Of a stretch of DNA of 64,000 bases, positions 8,232 through 16,568 are shown in pieces. Position numbers and translations under genes: made by a program. Below the pieces are notes generated by a model that worked only from the letters and a program-made list of their open reading frames with translations, was not told the origin of the DNA and did not search any database. The stretch is from Calorimonas adulescens (GTDB lineage: Bacteria; Bacillota; Thermoanaerobacteria; Thermoanaerobacterales; UBA4877), in the NCBI RefSeq assembly GCF_008274215.1, contig NZ_VTPS01000011.1, forward strand, positions 1 through 64,000, in the 5' to 3' direction. Numbering within the stretch: position 1 is the first letter of the stretch; the number at the start of each line of letters is the position of its first letter.

Positions 8232-8836
8232 TGTAAACACTGTCTGCAGAATATTATTTTTGATTTTTATTTTAACAATAACAATCAGGCTAAATTTTCA
8301 TATTCTGATACTATAAAAGGCCATCTGCAGTCTATAAATAAAGGTTTGAAATCTCCAGCAATAAATGAGATATACAAATGACTGGAGATTTTTATTATAT
8401 TGAATGACATTCAATTTTTCAAACAGAATAGGTTGAATGTTATTCAAATTATAATTAACAATATAAATATTAAGAAATATGTTGACAAATAAATTGTTTT
8501 GATGTATTATAGTTTTCAAAGTAGACAGATAGATATGATGGACTAATATTAATGCTTTATCCGTTTTAGCGCTTATTGCTGGAATGTGACTTTCAGGTTT
8601 AATTTTTTAGCTGCTCAATCAAATCCATCAATAAATTCAATAATAATCTGCAGCGCCTCAGCGTCAACACAATATTGATAGTTGTGAAGGGGGGATTCTG
8701 ATGGGTTGAATATCTATAGTGTATAGACGAATATAGATAGCCTCAGAAAATATTTTATTTTATCGAAGGTTGGTGCACAGCTTGAACTATATGAGAGCAA
8801 TACCAGATCGAAAAAATGAAATGGAGGCTATTTCAA
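8232..8836. other. Long intergenic region with inverted repeats
   Basis: No gene is recognised. AAATCTCCAG (8349-8358) pairs with CTGGAGATTT (8382-8391) ahead of a TTTATTATAT tract and is the best candidate terminator for the fluoride operon. A second nearby pair of elements (TTGAATGACATTCAA near 8400 and TTGAATGTTATTCAA near 8430) is internally palindromic. The remainder up to the protease start has no clear promoter, although the sequence around 8616-8675, read on the minus strand, gives a short open tail (EALQIIIEFIDGFD then stop) that could be gene debris. Confidence 0.4.
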
Positions 8837-10552
8837 ATGAAAAAATGGTTATCAATTTTACTGATAGGGTTACTGGTTTTAGGTTTTTCGGCACCAGTGA
8901 TAGGAGCCACAAATGGAGATTTAAAGCCTGTAGAAAAGCCTGAGAACATTACCGAGTGGAAAGTCACGGATAAGGGAGATCTTGAAAAAGAAGCTAAACT
9001 GCCGGACATAAGTGACAAAGACAAGAATAAAATGGCAGATGACCTTGACGATAAGCTTTCAGAGGCCAAAAATGATGAAGAAATACCTGTAATAGCAATA
9101 CTTGAAAAGGAACCAACAGAAGATATTATAGACAGCATAGAAGGTCAAATCGGGAAGTTTAAGTTAAATAAGAAATGGGGAAAAGCAGTCGATGGTTTTT
9201 CAGCTTTAATGACCCAGGAGCAGATTAATATCTTGTCTAAGATGGATGAGGTTAAAAGGATAGACTATGATAGAGAGGTTACTGCATTCTTAGACACGGC
9301 AACAGTTTGGACTGGAGTTCAGCAGGCAAGAAGGGATTTTGGCGTTGATGGTGACAGAGATGGAAATTCTGCGGTGTATTCAAAAAATGACGTGGTGGTA
9401 GCTGTTATAGATACTGGCATAGATACCGGCCACGTAGACCTGGACGAAGGAAAGGTAATTGGATGGAGAGATGAAGTAAATGGGAAGAGCACCCCGTATG
9501 ATGACAATGGTCATGGTACCCATGTATCCAGTATCATAGCCGGTACAGGGGAGGGCAATTCAGCATATCGTGGTGTAGCACCGGGTGTAGCACTGGTAGG
9601 TATTAAAGTACTCGATTCTAGAGGAAGTGGAACAACCAGTGATATTATTTCGGGCATAGATTGGATGATAGCTAACAAGGACACATATAACATAAGGATA
9701 GGAAATATGAGCCTGGGAGCCACTGGCTCGTCAGATGGTACAGACAGTCTGTCGCTTGCGGTAAATAGGGCAGTTGATAATGGCATAATAATGTGTGTTG
9801 CTGCAGGAAATGAGGGTCCTGCAAGGTATACAATAGGGAGTCCTGCAGCTGCTGCTAAGGCTATTACAGTTGGCGCTTCATATGACCCGGGTGAAAAAGG
9901 GTGGGTCCTAGCGGAGTTTTCCAGTCGAGGGCCTACAGCTGATGGGCGTACAAAACCCGATATAATTACACCAGGTCGAAACATTACTGCTGCTAAAGCA
10001 GGTTCTAAAGATGGTTATGTAACATACAGCGGCACATCTATGGCTACACCTTTTATGGCTGGAGTATTGGCGTTGATGCTTGATGCAAACTATTCTCTTA
10101 ATGATTCTGCTGTGAAAAACATATTATACTCAGATACAAATTTAAAGGACTTTGGGCCATCTGGTAAGGATATAGACTTTGGGTCAGGAATAAACATTTC
10201 TTACAATGCCGTAAAAAGTGCAGGAGGCTTTAACGGCAGTTTCAGTGACGGCCTTGTCTTTGATTATGGAGAGGCCACGCTCACAGGTACAGGTGATACC
10301 GATTGGTGGGAGTTTAATGTAACAGAATCTTCAAAACCCATAGGTATAACCTTTGTTATTCCAAACCATACCTCATCAATAGACTTTGACATTTATCTGT
10401 ATGATCCAAATGGTAAACAGGTGGCTGCGTCCGAAGGCACAAAGAGACAGGAACAGATATTGTTTACACCATCAACTGCAGGGACATATAGGCTAAAAGT
10501 ATATTCATATAAAGGGTCAGGCGGCTACTGGTTTAATGTAAGCTATAAATAG
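8837..10552 (+). CDS. Secreted subtilisin-like serine protease (S8) with PPC-type C-terminal domain
   Basis: This preproprotein of 571 residues has signal peptide KKWLSILLIGLLVLGF ending near PVIGA and an acidic-basic pro-region with an I9-like part (IPVIAILEKEP through MDEVKRIDYD). The S8 catalytic domain has Asp in AVIDTGIDTGH (about 190), His in NGHGTHVSS (about 227), oxyanion Asn in AAGNEG (about 323) and Ser in SGTSMATPFMAG (about 400). The last 110 residues (GDTDWWEFNV ... GTYRLKVYSYKGSGGYW) resemble a pre-peptidase C-terminal (PPC) beta domain. ATG at 8837 lies nine bases after GGAGG; ATG at 8816 is in frame but has no ribosome site. It probably degrades extracellular protein. Confidence 0.93.
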   Translation: MKKWLSILLIGLLVLGFSAPVIGATNGDLKPVEKPENITEWKVTDKGDLEKEAKLPDISDKDKNKMADDLDDKLSEAKNDEEIPVIAILEKEPTEDIIDSIEGQIGKFKLNKKWGKAVDGFSALMTQEQINILSKMDEVKRIDYDREVTAFLDTATVWTGVQQARRDFGVDGDRDGNSAVYSKNDVVVAVIDTGIDTGHVDLDEGKVIGWRDEVNGKSTPYDDNGHGTHVSSIIAGTGEGNSAYRGVAPGVALVGIKVLDSRGSGTTSDIISGIDWMIANKDTYNIRIGNMSLGATGSSDGTDSLSLAVNRAVDNGIIMCVAAGNEGPARYTIGSPAAAAKAITVGASYDPGEKGWVLAEFSSRGPTADGRTKPDIITPGRNITAAKAGSKDGYVTYSGTSMATPFMAGVLALMLDANYSLNDSAVKNILYSDTNLKDFGPSGKDIDFGSGINISYNAVKSAGGFNGSFSDGLVFDYGEATLTGTGDTDWWEFNVTESSKPIGITFVIPNHTSSIDFDIYLYDPNGKQVAASEGTKRQEQILFTPSTAGTYRLKVYSYKGSGGYWFNVSYK

Positions 10553-10560
10553 AAATGAAA

Positions 10561-10596
10561 CAGAGTCAGTGAATATGGTTCACTGACTCTGTTTTA
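10561..10596 (+). terminator. Terminator between the protease and the convergent enolase remnant
   Basis: CAGAGTCAGTGAA (10561-10573) pairs perfectly with TTCACTGACTCTG (10579-10591), followed by TTTTATT. Upstream AAATGAAA gives a weaker T tract for the opposite strand, so it may work both ways. Confidence 0.85.
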
Positions 10597-10606
10597 TTCT
10601 GTTGTA

Positions 10607-11203
10607 TTACTTTTTTACGTTATAGAATACATTTTTACCTTTAAATATTGCACTATCTCCAAGCAGTTCTTCAATTCTCAAAAGCTGATTATATTTTGCA
10701 ATCCTTTCCATCCTGCACGGAGCACCGCTTTTTATTTGTCCAGCGTTGGTAGCTACAGCAACGTCTGCCATTGTAGTATCTTCCGTTTCTCCAGACCGAT
10801 GGGAGATAACCGTAGTGTAGTTGGCCCTGTGAGCCATTTGGATTGTATCAAGCGTTTCTGACAGTGTACCTATTTGGTTCAGCTTAATTAAAATTGAATT
10901 TGCTATATTTTTATTTATGCCTTCCGCAAGGTCAATTTTTCTTTGTTCAAGCACATCAATACCTGATATTTCTGGAGCAATGATCTTATTTACATTATCC
11001 ACAACTGTTCTAACACCTTTGCCATGGAATCTTTTCTTATCATTGTCCCGAAGCTCTACTGCTTCCCTTGTACCTGTAGAAGCTCCTGAAGGGACAGCTG
11101 CCCTTCCTATAACTCCATTATCCAATATAACGTCAACTTCAACTGTCGGATTCCCCCTGGAATCCAAAATTTCTCTTGCTTTTACGGAATTGATGCTTGG
11201 CAT
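10607..11203 (-). pseudogene. eno: Enolase with large in-frame internal deletion
   Basis: The 198-residue reading frame joins the enolase N terminus ([36 protein letters not shown], up to DVLEQRKID near residue 85) directly to the C-terminal part ([47 protein letters not shown]). Normal enolases have about 430 residues, so roughly 230 are missing without a frame shift. The missing part carries the catalytic Glu pair and the three Mg2+ ligands, so 2-phosphoglycerate dehydration is not expected. ATG at 11203 follows GGAG by nine bases; ATG at 11212 abuts it and is rejected. It lies downstream of the MFS gene behind fluoride riboswitch 2, and enolase is a known fluoride target and fluoride-regulon member. 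Confidence 0.88.
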
Positions 11204-11333
11204 ATTTTCCATCTCCTTTATTTAAAAGTATTTGGTATGTTAAAGGCTGATTTATCCAATTGCTGAAATGATAGAAGTCATCAGCCGAATATCCGTTAAT
11301 TAAAATATCTATTGTGGCGATATGATTATCCGC

Positions 11334-12542
11334 TTACTCCATATTGTTATCATCATTTGTAGGAAGTTTTTCTATTTTTGAAAAGCTTATTATCAAAAAC
11401 GCAGTAAATGCGCATGCAGCCCCAAAATAAAATGTTGCTGAAGGGGAAACTTTATCCCATAGATATCCTGCAATAATATTTGCCGGCAAGGTCATAACGC
11501 CCAGAGAAGCATTGAATAAACCGTAGGCTGTGCCACGCTTGTTATCGGGTACTATATTGGCGACTAATGACTTCGCTATTCCTTCGGTAGTTGCATAATA
11601 AAGACCGTAGAATATGTATATTAACCATATATGCCATGGATGGTTAGCGAGGGCAAAGCCTATATATGATAGGGCATACACAAGCCATCCGATTTGCATT
11701 ACTTTGACCCTGCCTATCCTGTCCGAAAGACTGCCGGCAGGAACAGATAAAAGAGCATAAAAAAGGTTAAATACTGCATAGACTATCGGAATTGTTTCGG
11801 GACTTATACCTACGGTTTGAGCACGCAGAATTAAAAATGAGTCGCTTGAATTACCCAATGTAAAAACAAGCATGATTATAAGGAAGAACAGGAATTTACC
11901 TTTTAATATGCTAAAATCAAATTTTGTCTGTTTCTTGGAAACAGGTGTGGCTTTTTCACTTACAAAAAGACCGATTAAAAGTATTGTTACGGCGGAAATT
12001 AGTCCTGCGATATAGAAGATTATTCTGTAACGCATATTTCCGCTTACTAAAAGATAAAGTATCCCGGTTGTCGCAAGGGGACCGATAACAGAACCGAACG
12101 TGTCAAGCATACGTTGATACCCGAAAGAAAATCCCATCCGGTCTTCCTTTGCTGATTGAGCCACTAATGCATCCCTGGGAGCGTCTTTTGTACCTTTTCC
12201 TATACCGTCAATTAAACGCAAAGTAAAAGCTTGCCATGCAAAAAACACAGTTCCAAATAGGAAACGGCTTATTGCAGAAAGTAAATAGCCGATAAAAACG
12301 ATACTTTTTCGTTTACCTAACCTGTCAGAAATAATACCGGAGAGTATTCTAAAGACACTTACAATTGTCGTCACGCTACCCTCTATAAGACCTATTGTCT
12401 CTTTGTTTAGTCCCAACACAGAGGAATAAAAGATCGGAAGTATTGGCTGAATCATATCCTGGCCGAAACCACCAAAAAAGGCCACCCAGCCCAGTGTACG
12501 GACATTATCTCTCTCTTTGTTCGGTTTACTCTTATTATCCAT
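11334..12542 (-). CDS. Major facilitator superfamily transporter under fluoride riboswitch control
   Basis: A 402-residue protein with about 12 hydrophobic segments. MFS signatures include the loop 2-3 motif SGIISDRLGKRKS, the family segment GIGKGTKDAPRDALVAQS, and the second-half equivalent AGSLSDRIGRVKV. The substrate is not deducible from sequence; related proteins are annotated only as MFS permeases. It is the first gene behind fluoride riboswitch 2, so a role in fluoride tolerance (export of the ion or a toxic product, or metabolite balance) is an inference from control alone. ATG at 12542 follows AAAGGGG. The enolase remnant lies 130 bases downstream on the same strand with no obvious terminator between. 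Confidence 0.88.
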   Translation of the reverse strand: MDNKSKPNKERDNVRTLGWVAFFGGFGQDMIQPILPIFYSSVLGLNKETIGLIEGSVTTIVSVFRILSGIISDRLGKRKSIVFIGYLLSAISRFLFGTVFFAWQAFTLRLIDGIGKGTKDAPRDALVAQSAKEDRMGFSFGYQRMLDTFGSVIGPLATTGILYLLVSGNMRYRIIFYIAGLISAVTILLIGLFVSEKATPVSKKQTKFDFSILKGKFLFFLIIMLVFTLGNSSDSFLILRAQTVGISPETIPIVYAVFNLFYALLSVPAGSLSDRIGRVKVMQIGWLVYALSYIGFALANHPWHIWLIYIFYGLYYATTEGIAKSLVANIVPDNKRGTAYGLFNASLGVMTLPANIIAGYLWDKVSPSATFYFGAACAFTAFLIISFSKIEKLPTNDDNNME

Positions 12543-12560
12543 AATTACACCCCTTTCATA

Positions 12561-12646
12561 AAAAATAAAAAGCTAATAATTCCACTATCGAGGTAGGAAC
12601 TATTAGCTTCTTAATTCAAGCATTTCTGACGAGTTCCATCGCCATT
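12561..12646 (-). promoter_or_regulatory. Fluoride riboswitch 2 with overlapping terminator
   Basis: Read on the minus strand, TGGCGATGGAACTCGTCA (complement of 12629-12646) forms the outer stem and loop. A GCTT/GAAGC inner stem follows, then TAATAGTTCCTACC. GGAAC in the loop can pair with GTTCC as the pseudoknot. GCTAATAGTTCC (complement of 12596-12607) also pairs with GGAATTATTAGC (complement of 12572-12583), followed by TTTTTATTTTT, giving a terminator that competes with the pseudoknot. The layout is the same as riboswitch 1 but the stem sequences differ, so it is not a recent copy. Fluoride should turn on the MFS/enolase transcript. Confidence 0.9.
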
Positions 12647-12668
12647 AGTATTTACTTTAACGATATAT

Positions 12669-12697
12669 ATTATAATATACATCATGAAATTTATCAA
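12669..12697 (-). promoter_or_regulatory. Sigma-A-type promoter upstream of fluoride riboswitch 2
   Basis: On the minus strand TTGATA (complement of 12692-12697) and consensus TATAAT (complement of 12669-12674) have the ideal 17-base spacing. Predicted start is near 12662, just ahead of the aptamer. Confidence 0.75.
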
Positions 12698-12839
12698 TGG
12701 ATATCTTAAGTGAGGATCGCGTCAAGTATTTGTTGGCACCTTTTTATTTACATAATCATCCATTTTTATATATTCATATTTATACAAACATTTAGCTGCA
12801 TTTGGCAATATAATAATCTTAATTAGGTGGGTAAGCCGA

Positions 12840-12965
12840 TCAAATATTTTTTTCTGTAGCAAGAAGGAATTTTTGTAGTGCAGGTAGAATTAATTTCATA
12901 AGACATCACCTTCCTTAAGTTTTATACTCATCCACTGTAAATGATGGGGAGGTCTTATTTCTACA
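12840..12965 (-). other. Possible insertion-sequence remnant or leader peptide region
   Basis: The minus strand has AAGGAAGGTG seven bases before an ATG (12899) that opens a 19-codon frame (MKLILPALQKFLLATEKNI) ending at 12840. Upstream is a partly self-complementary segment between GACCTCCCC and GTGATGTC. The arrangement resembles the 5' end of some clostridial insertion sequences, with the transposase body missing. I cannot name the element, and a random small frame remains possible. Confidence 0.25.
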
Positions 12966-13017
12966 TCTATCATTAATTTTCCTGCTCAATGGCCTGACGA
13001 AATTTTGTAATATAATG

Positions 13018-13073
13018 TTCTATGATGGTGATGCCTGTGATAGTGAAATATGGCATTTAGCTTTTAGAACACT
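13018..13073 (+). other. Structured region ahead of the cobyrinate synthase gene
   Basis: GTTCTA (13018-13023) pairs with TAGAAC (13066-13071), and ATGCC pairs with GGCAT inside it, giving a two-part hairpin about 100 bases before the start codon. TATAAT at 13011-13016 could be its -10 element, but no good -35 is present. It does not match the cobalamin riboswitch or any other class I know. Confidence 0.3.
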
Positions 13074-13174
13074 GTTGTTAGATATAGAAAAGCTTAAAGA
13101 AAAAGCGGTATACAGTCAATTTAGCTTTAGGTTTATAAAAATTTAAATTGTAAAGATGAATGAGGGGTATGAGG

Positions 13175-14536
13175 ATGCATAAGGGGATAATGATAGCTGG
13201 AACACATTCGGGTGCGGGCAAGACAACGGCCTGCATTGGGATAATGGGTGCGCTTTCAAGAAGATACGTTGTGCAGCCGTTCAAGGTTGGTCCGGATTAT
13301 ATAGACACATCATATCATAGGTATGCCACAGGCAAATATTCATGCAATCTCGATATTTATATGCAGAGCAGAGAAAATATTCTTTCTATATTTATTAAAA
13401 ATGCGTTTAGAGCTGATATTTCAATTGTAGAGGGTGTTATGGGTCTGTATGATGGGATGGACAGCACCAGCAATGGCAGTAGTGCTGACATAGCAAAACT
13501 CCTTGATATACCTGTAATATTGGTTGTGGATGCTGGCGCAATGTCTGCCAGTGTATCTGCCATGGTTATGGGATACATGCAGTATGATAAAAATGTAAAC
13601 ATAGTTGGGGTAATACTAAATAGAGTGGGAAGTGAAAGACATTTTAGACTTTTAAAGGAGTGTATCGAGAGAGACCTAAAACTGAACGTATTTGGCTATC
13701 TGCCATATAATAAGGACTTTAGACTGCCTGAGCGGCATCTTGGCCTTATACCGGCTTTTGAGATGGAGGGTCTTAATAAAAAGCTTGAAGATCTGTATGA
13801 TTGTGTGGAAGAAAATATTGATATAGACAGAATATTGGAGTCTGCTGTTGATATTGACTGTTGCGGTGATGGAGGAAATACTGGTGTTTCAGTTATCAAC
13901 AAAAGAGTAAAGATTGCTTATGCCTATGATGAAGCATTTAATTTTTACTATAAAAATACTATGGATGTATTTATGGAATCGGGTGCTGAACTGGTGCCGT
14001 TCAGTCCAATTCATGACAGTTCACTGCCTGCCGGGATATCGGGAGTATACATAGGCGGGGGTTTTCCAGAGGTCTTTGCTGAGAGACTCAGCAATAATAT
14101 AGGAATGATGGAGTCCATAAGAAATGCGGTAGAAAGCGGAATGGCAGTGTATGCGGAGTGTGGTGGGTTTATGTACCTTACGCGGTCAATAACCTGCAAA
14201 GATGGAAGTAAATACCCCATGGCAGGCATATATAATGTAGATACCATTATGACAGATAGGCTAAACCATTTTGGTTATGTAAAAGTAGACGTAATAGAGG
14301 ACAATGTACTTTTTAATAAAGGTGAAACGATTAGGGGACATGAATTTCATTATTCGAAGGTTTCAGGCGGGTATCCATGTATGTCATATTTAGTACATAA
14401 ACTGGGTGGAAATGAGGCCTGGCCGTGCGGATATAGATATAAAAACTGTCTCGGCACCTATGTTCACATAGACCTATCTGCTTATCCAACTGCAGTGAAG
14501 AAATTTATTAATTATATTAAAGATAGCAATGTATGA
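13175..14536 (+). CDS. cbiA: Cobyrinate a,c-diamide synthase
   Basis: A glutamine-dependent amidotransferase of 453 residues that amidates side chains a and c of cob(II)yrinate in B12 synthesis. The N-terminal ATPase-like domain has the P loop GTHSGAGKTT (about 9-18) and FKVGPDYIDTSYH. The C-terminal glutaminase domain has the nucleophile Cys in AECGGFMYLT and a His in GHEFHYSKV. The terminal motif is LGTYVHIDLSAYP. ATG at 13175 is seven bases after GAGGGG; ATGs at 13160 and 13169 are in frame but worse placed. No other corrin genes are in the window, so it is separated from its pathway or serves a salvage step. Confidence 0.92.
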   Translation: MHKGIMIAGTHSGAGKTTACIGIMGALSRRYVVQPFKVGPDYIDTSYHRYATGKYSCNLDIYMQSRENILSIFIKNAFRADISIVEGVMGLYDGMDSTSNGSSADIAKLLDIPVILVVDAGAMSASVSAMVMGYMQYDKNVNIVGVILNRVGSERHFRLLKECIERDLKLNVFGYLPYNKDFRLPERHLGLIPAFEMEGLNKKLEDLYDCVEENIDIDRILESAVDIDCCGDGGNTGVSVINKRVKIAYAYDEAFNFYYKNTMDVFMESGAELVPFSPIHDSSLPAGISGVYIGGGFPEVFAERLSNNIGMMESIRNAVESGMAVYAECGGFMYLTRSITCKDGSKYPMAGIYNVDTIMTDRLNHFGYVKVDVIEDNVLFNKGETIRGHEFHYSKVSGGYPCMSYLVHKLGGNEAWPCGYRYKNCLGTYVHIDLSAYPTAVKKFINYIKDSNV

Positions 14537-14704
14537 TGTGGTTATATTTATGGCAAACAAGCCTATAATATTATTTATTTTCTACCTGGATTTTATGCTA
14601 TTAAAGTTGTGTGAAATGGACTGAAGAATTATTTTAAAGGAAACAACACTGATATTTGATTATATATAATAAAGTTAAATAAGGGCTATCTTTAAGAGTA
14701 ATTA

Positions 14705-14732
14705 AAACCCCCGGAGTTTTTCCGGAGGTTTT
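14705..14732. terminator. Bidirectional terminator between cbiA and hcp
   Basis: AAAACCCCCGGA and TCCGGAGGTTTT form a hairpin with a GTTTT loop and with A and T tracts on the two sides. It serves the convergent genes on both strands. Confidence 0.85.
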
Positions 14733-14742
14733 AATTATATTG

Positions 14743-16386
14743 TTATGCACCCATGAACATCTTGATGTCATCTTCCACAGTGGTGATACCACCAATGCCG
14801 AAGTTTTCTACCAGCACCTTGGCTACATTGGGTGATAGGAATGCAGGTAGTGTCGGGCCCAGGTGGATATCCTTTACTCCAAGGTAGAGAAGAGCCAGCA
14901 GAACTATTACAGCCTTTTGTTCGTACCAGGCTATGTTATATGATACAGGCAGCTCGTTGATATCGTCCAATCCAAATACCTCTTTTAGCTTAAGGGCTAT
15001 CAGTGCTAAGGAATACGAATCGTTGCACTGTCCCGCATCCAGAACCCTCGGTATCCCGTTTATATCTCCTAAGTCTAATTTGTTGTATCTGTACTTTGCG
15101 CATCCTGCAGTGAGGATCACGGCGTCTCTTGGAAGGGCTTTGGCAAATTCTGTGTAATATCTCCTGTCTTTGAACCTGCCGTCGCAGCCTGCCATTACAA
15201 AGAACCTCTTTATTGCCCCTGATTTTACTGCTTCTACAACCTTATCAGCAAGGCTGAACACCTGTTCGTGAGCAAATCCACCCACTATTTCGCCATTTTC
15301 AATTTCTATAGGAGGTTTACACCTTTTAGCATGTTCTATTATCTCTGAGAAGTCCTTCTTGCCATCAGGTCCTTCAGGGATATGCTTTACCCCCTCAAAT
15401 CCTACAACACCGGTTGTATATACCCTGTCTTTGTAGGAATCCTTTGGAGGTACTAGACAGTTTGTGGTCATGAGGATTGGACCGTTGAAGCTTTCAAATT
15501 CCCTATCCTGCAGCCACCATGAGTTTCCATAGTTTCCAGCGAAGTTGGGATATTTCTTAAATGCTGGATAGTAATGTGCCGGGAGCATTTCACCATGGGT
15601 ATATACATCAATACCTGTACCCTGAGTCTGCTCCAAGAGCTGTTCTAAGTCTTTGAGGTCATGACCGCTTATAAGTATACCAGGTTTTTTCCTGACGCCT
15701 ATATTCACCCTTGTTATTTCTGGATTACCATAGGTTGCGGTGTTGGCCTTATCAAGGAGTGCCATTACATCCACCCCGTATTTACCTGTTTCCATGGTGA
15801 GTGATACATAATCATTGACAGTCATGCTGTCATCCAGTGTTGCAATAAGGGCCTTCTCTATAAACTTAGAGATGTCGGGGTCTTTATAGCCAAGATTTGC
15901 AGCATGGTAGGCATATGCGGCCATACCCTTTACACCAAATGTGACAAGGGACTGCAGAGACCTTATGTCTTCATTCTCTGTGGAAAGTATGCCGACCTGC
16001 TGTGCCTTTCTGTCAAATTCCTCCTCTGAATCGGCGTACCATTTAACCGAATCATGCAGGTCTTCCACATTGACATTTATCCTTTGAAGCTGTGCTTTTA
16101 TGCTCTCTCTCAATGCAAGTGCTTCCTTTACCTTTTCCACAAAATAATTTTTATCAAAGTTTACATTGGTTATTGTAGAAAACAGGCCTTCAATCACAAA
16201 GCTGTCAGTCTCTTCATCGTTAATTCCTGCCTTTCTTGCCTCTGCATTTACCAATGCTATTCCCTTTAGTGCGTACATTAATAGATCCTGCATCCTTGCA
16301 GTGTCATCCGTTTTACCGCATGTACCCCGGAGGGTGCATCCAGCACCTCTCGAGGCTTCCTGGCACTGATAACAAAACATATTCAT
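14743..16386 (-). CDS. hcp: Hybrid cluster protein (hydroxylamine reductase)
   Basis: This 547-residue prismane protein is of normal length. The N-terminal FeS motif is [17 protein letters not shown] then TLRGTC (C-x2-C-x8-C-x5-C), the spacing of strict anaerobes. Hybrid-cluster ligands lie in the C-terminal half: [46 protein letters not shown] and [10 protein letters not shown]. The family reduces hydroxylamine in vitro; its physiological role is nitric oxide and nitrosative stress defence. It has its own CRP/FNR-type operator upstream and no hcr reductase beside it. Confidence 0.96.
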   Translation of the reverse strand: MNMFCYQCQEASRGAGCTLRGTCGKTDDTARMQDLLMYALKGIALVNAEARKAGINDEETDSFVIEGLFSTITNVNFDKNYFVEKVKEALALRESIKAQLQRINVNVEDLHDSVKWYADSEEEFDRKAQQVGILSTENEDIRSLQSLVTFGVKGMAAYAYHAANLGYKDPDISKFIEKALIATLDDSMTVNDYVSLTMETGKYGVDVMALLDKANTATYGNPEITRVNIGVRKKPGILISGHDLKDLEQLLEQTQGTGIDVYTHGEMLPAHYYPAFKKYPNFAGNYGNSWWLQDREFESFNGPILMTTNCLVPPKDSYKDRVYTTGVVGFEGVKHIPEGPDGKKDFSEIIEHAKRCKPPIEIENGEIVGGFAHEQVFSLADKVVEAVKSGAIKRFFVMAGCDGRFKDRRYYTEFAKALPRDAVILTAGCAKYRYNKLDLGDINGIPRVLDAGQCNDSYSLALIALKLKEVFGLDDINELPVSYNIAWYEQKAVIVLLALLYLGVKDIHLGPTLPAFLSPNVAKVLVENFGIGGITTVEDDIKMFMGA

Positions 16387-16419
16387 TGCTGTGTACCTCC
16401 TTCAATTTTTTCATCTGAG

Positions 16420-16425
16420 AATATA
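16420..16425 (-). promoter_or_regulatory. Candidate -10 element of the hcp promoter
   Basis: The minus strand reads TATATT here, about 30 bases before the ribosome site GAAGGAGG. No good -35 hexamer lies at the right distance, as expected if an activator bound to the palindrome at 16449-16466 replaces it. Confidence 0.4.
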
Positions 16426-16448
16426 CTAATCCGTCATGACCGATATTT

Positions 16449-16466
16449 CTGTGACATGTATCACAG
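16449..16466. promoter_or_regulatory. CRP/FNR-family operator upstream of hcp
   Basis: CTGTGACATGTATCACAG is a perfect dyad (TGTGA-N6-TCACA) centred at 16457.5, about 45 bases upstream of the inferred hcp start. Class II activators of the CRP/FNR family, including HcpR, bind such sites near -41.5. The likely meaning is activation of hcp by an HcpR-like regulator during nitrosative stress. No regulator gene is in the window. Confidence 0.6.
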
Positions 16467-16568
16467 AGAAAAGTGATTTTTTAGGACATACAAGAGCAGT
16501 TGAAAAATACTCCATTTAAAGGCAATTCGTAGAGCGATTGCAATATTAAAACGAGGTGCTCATTGGCA

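Noticed and set aside
8520-8760. Possible riboswitch before the subtilisin gene
   Set aside because: No known class motif and no terminator or sequestered ribosome site next to the gene.
9511-9984. 157-residue frame opposite the subtilisin gene, and other long antisense frames inside known genes
   Set aside because: They shadow well-supported genes and have no ribosome sites or family features of their own.
11213-11333. GGCTGATGACTTCTA on the minus strand between the MFS gene and the enolase remnant, similar to the 3' half of a fluoride aptamer
   Set aside because: The matching 5' half (GGxGATGAAGTC-type loop) is missing, and no terminator follows, so no third riboswitch can be supported.
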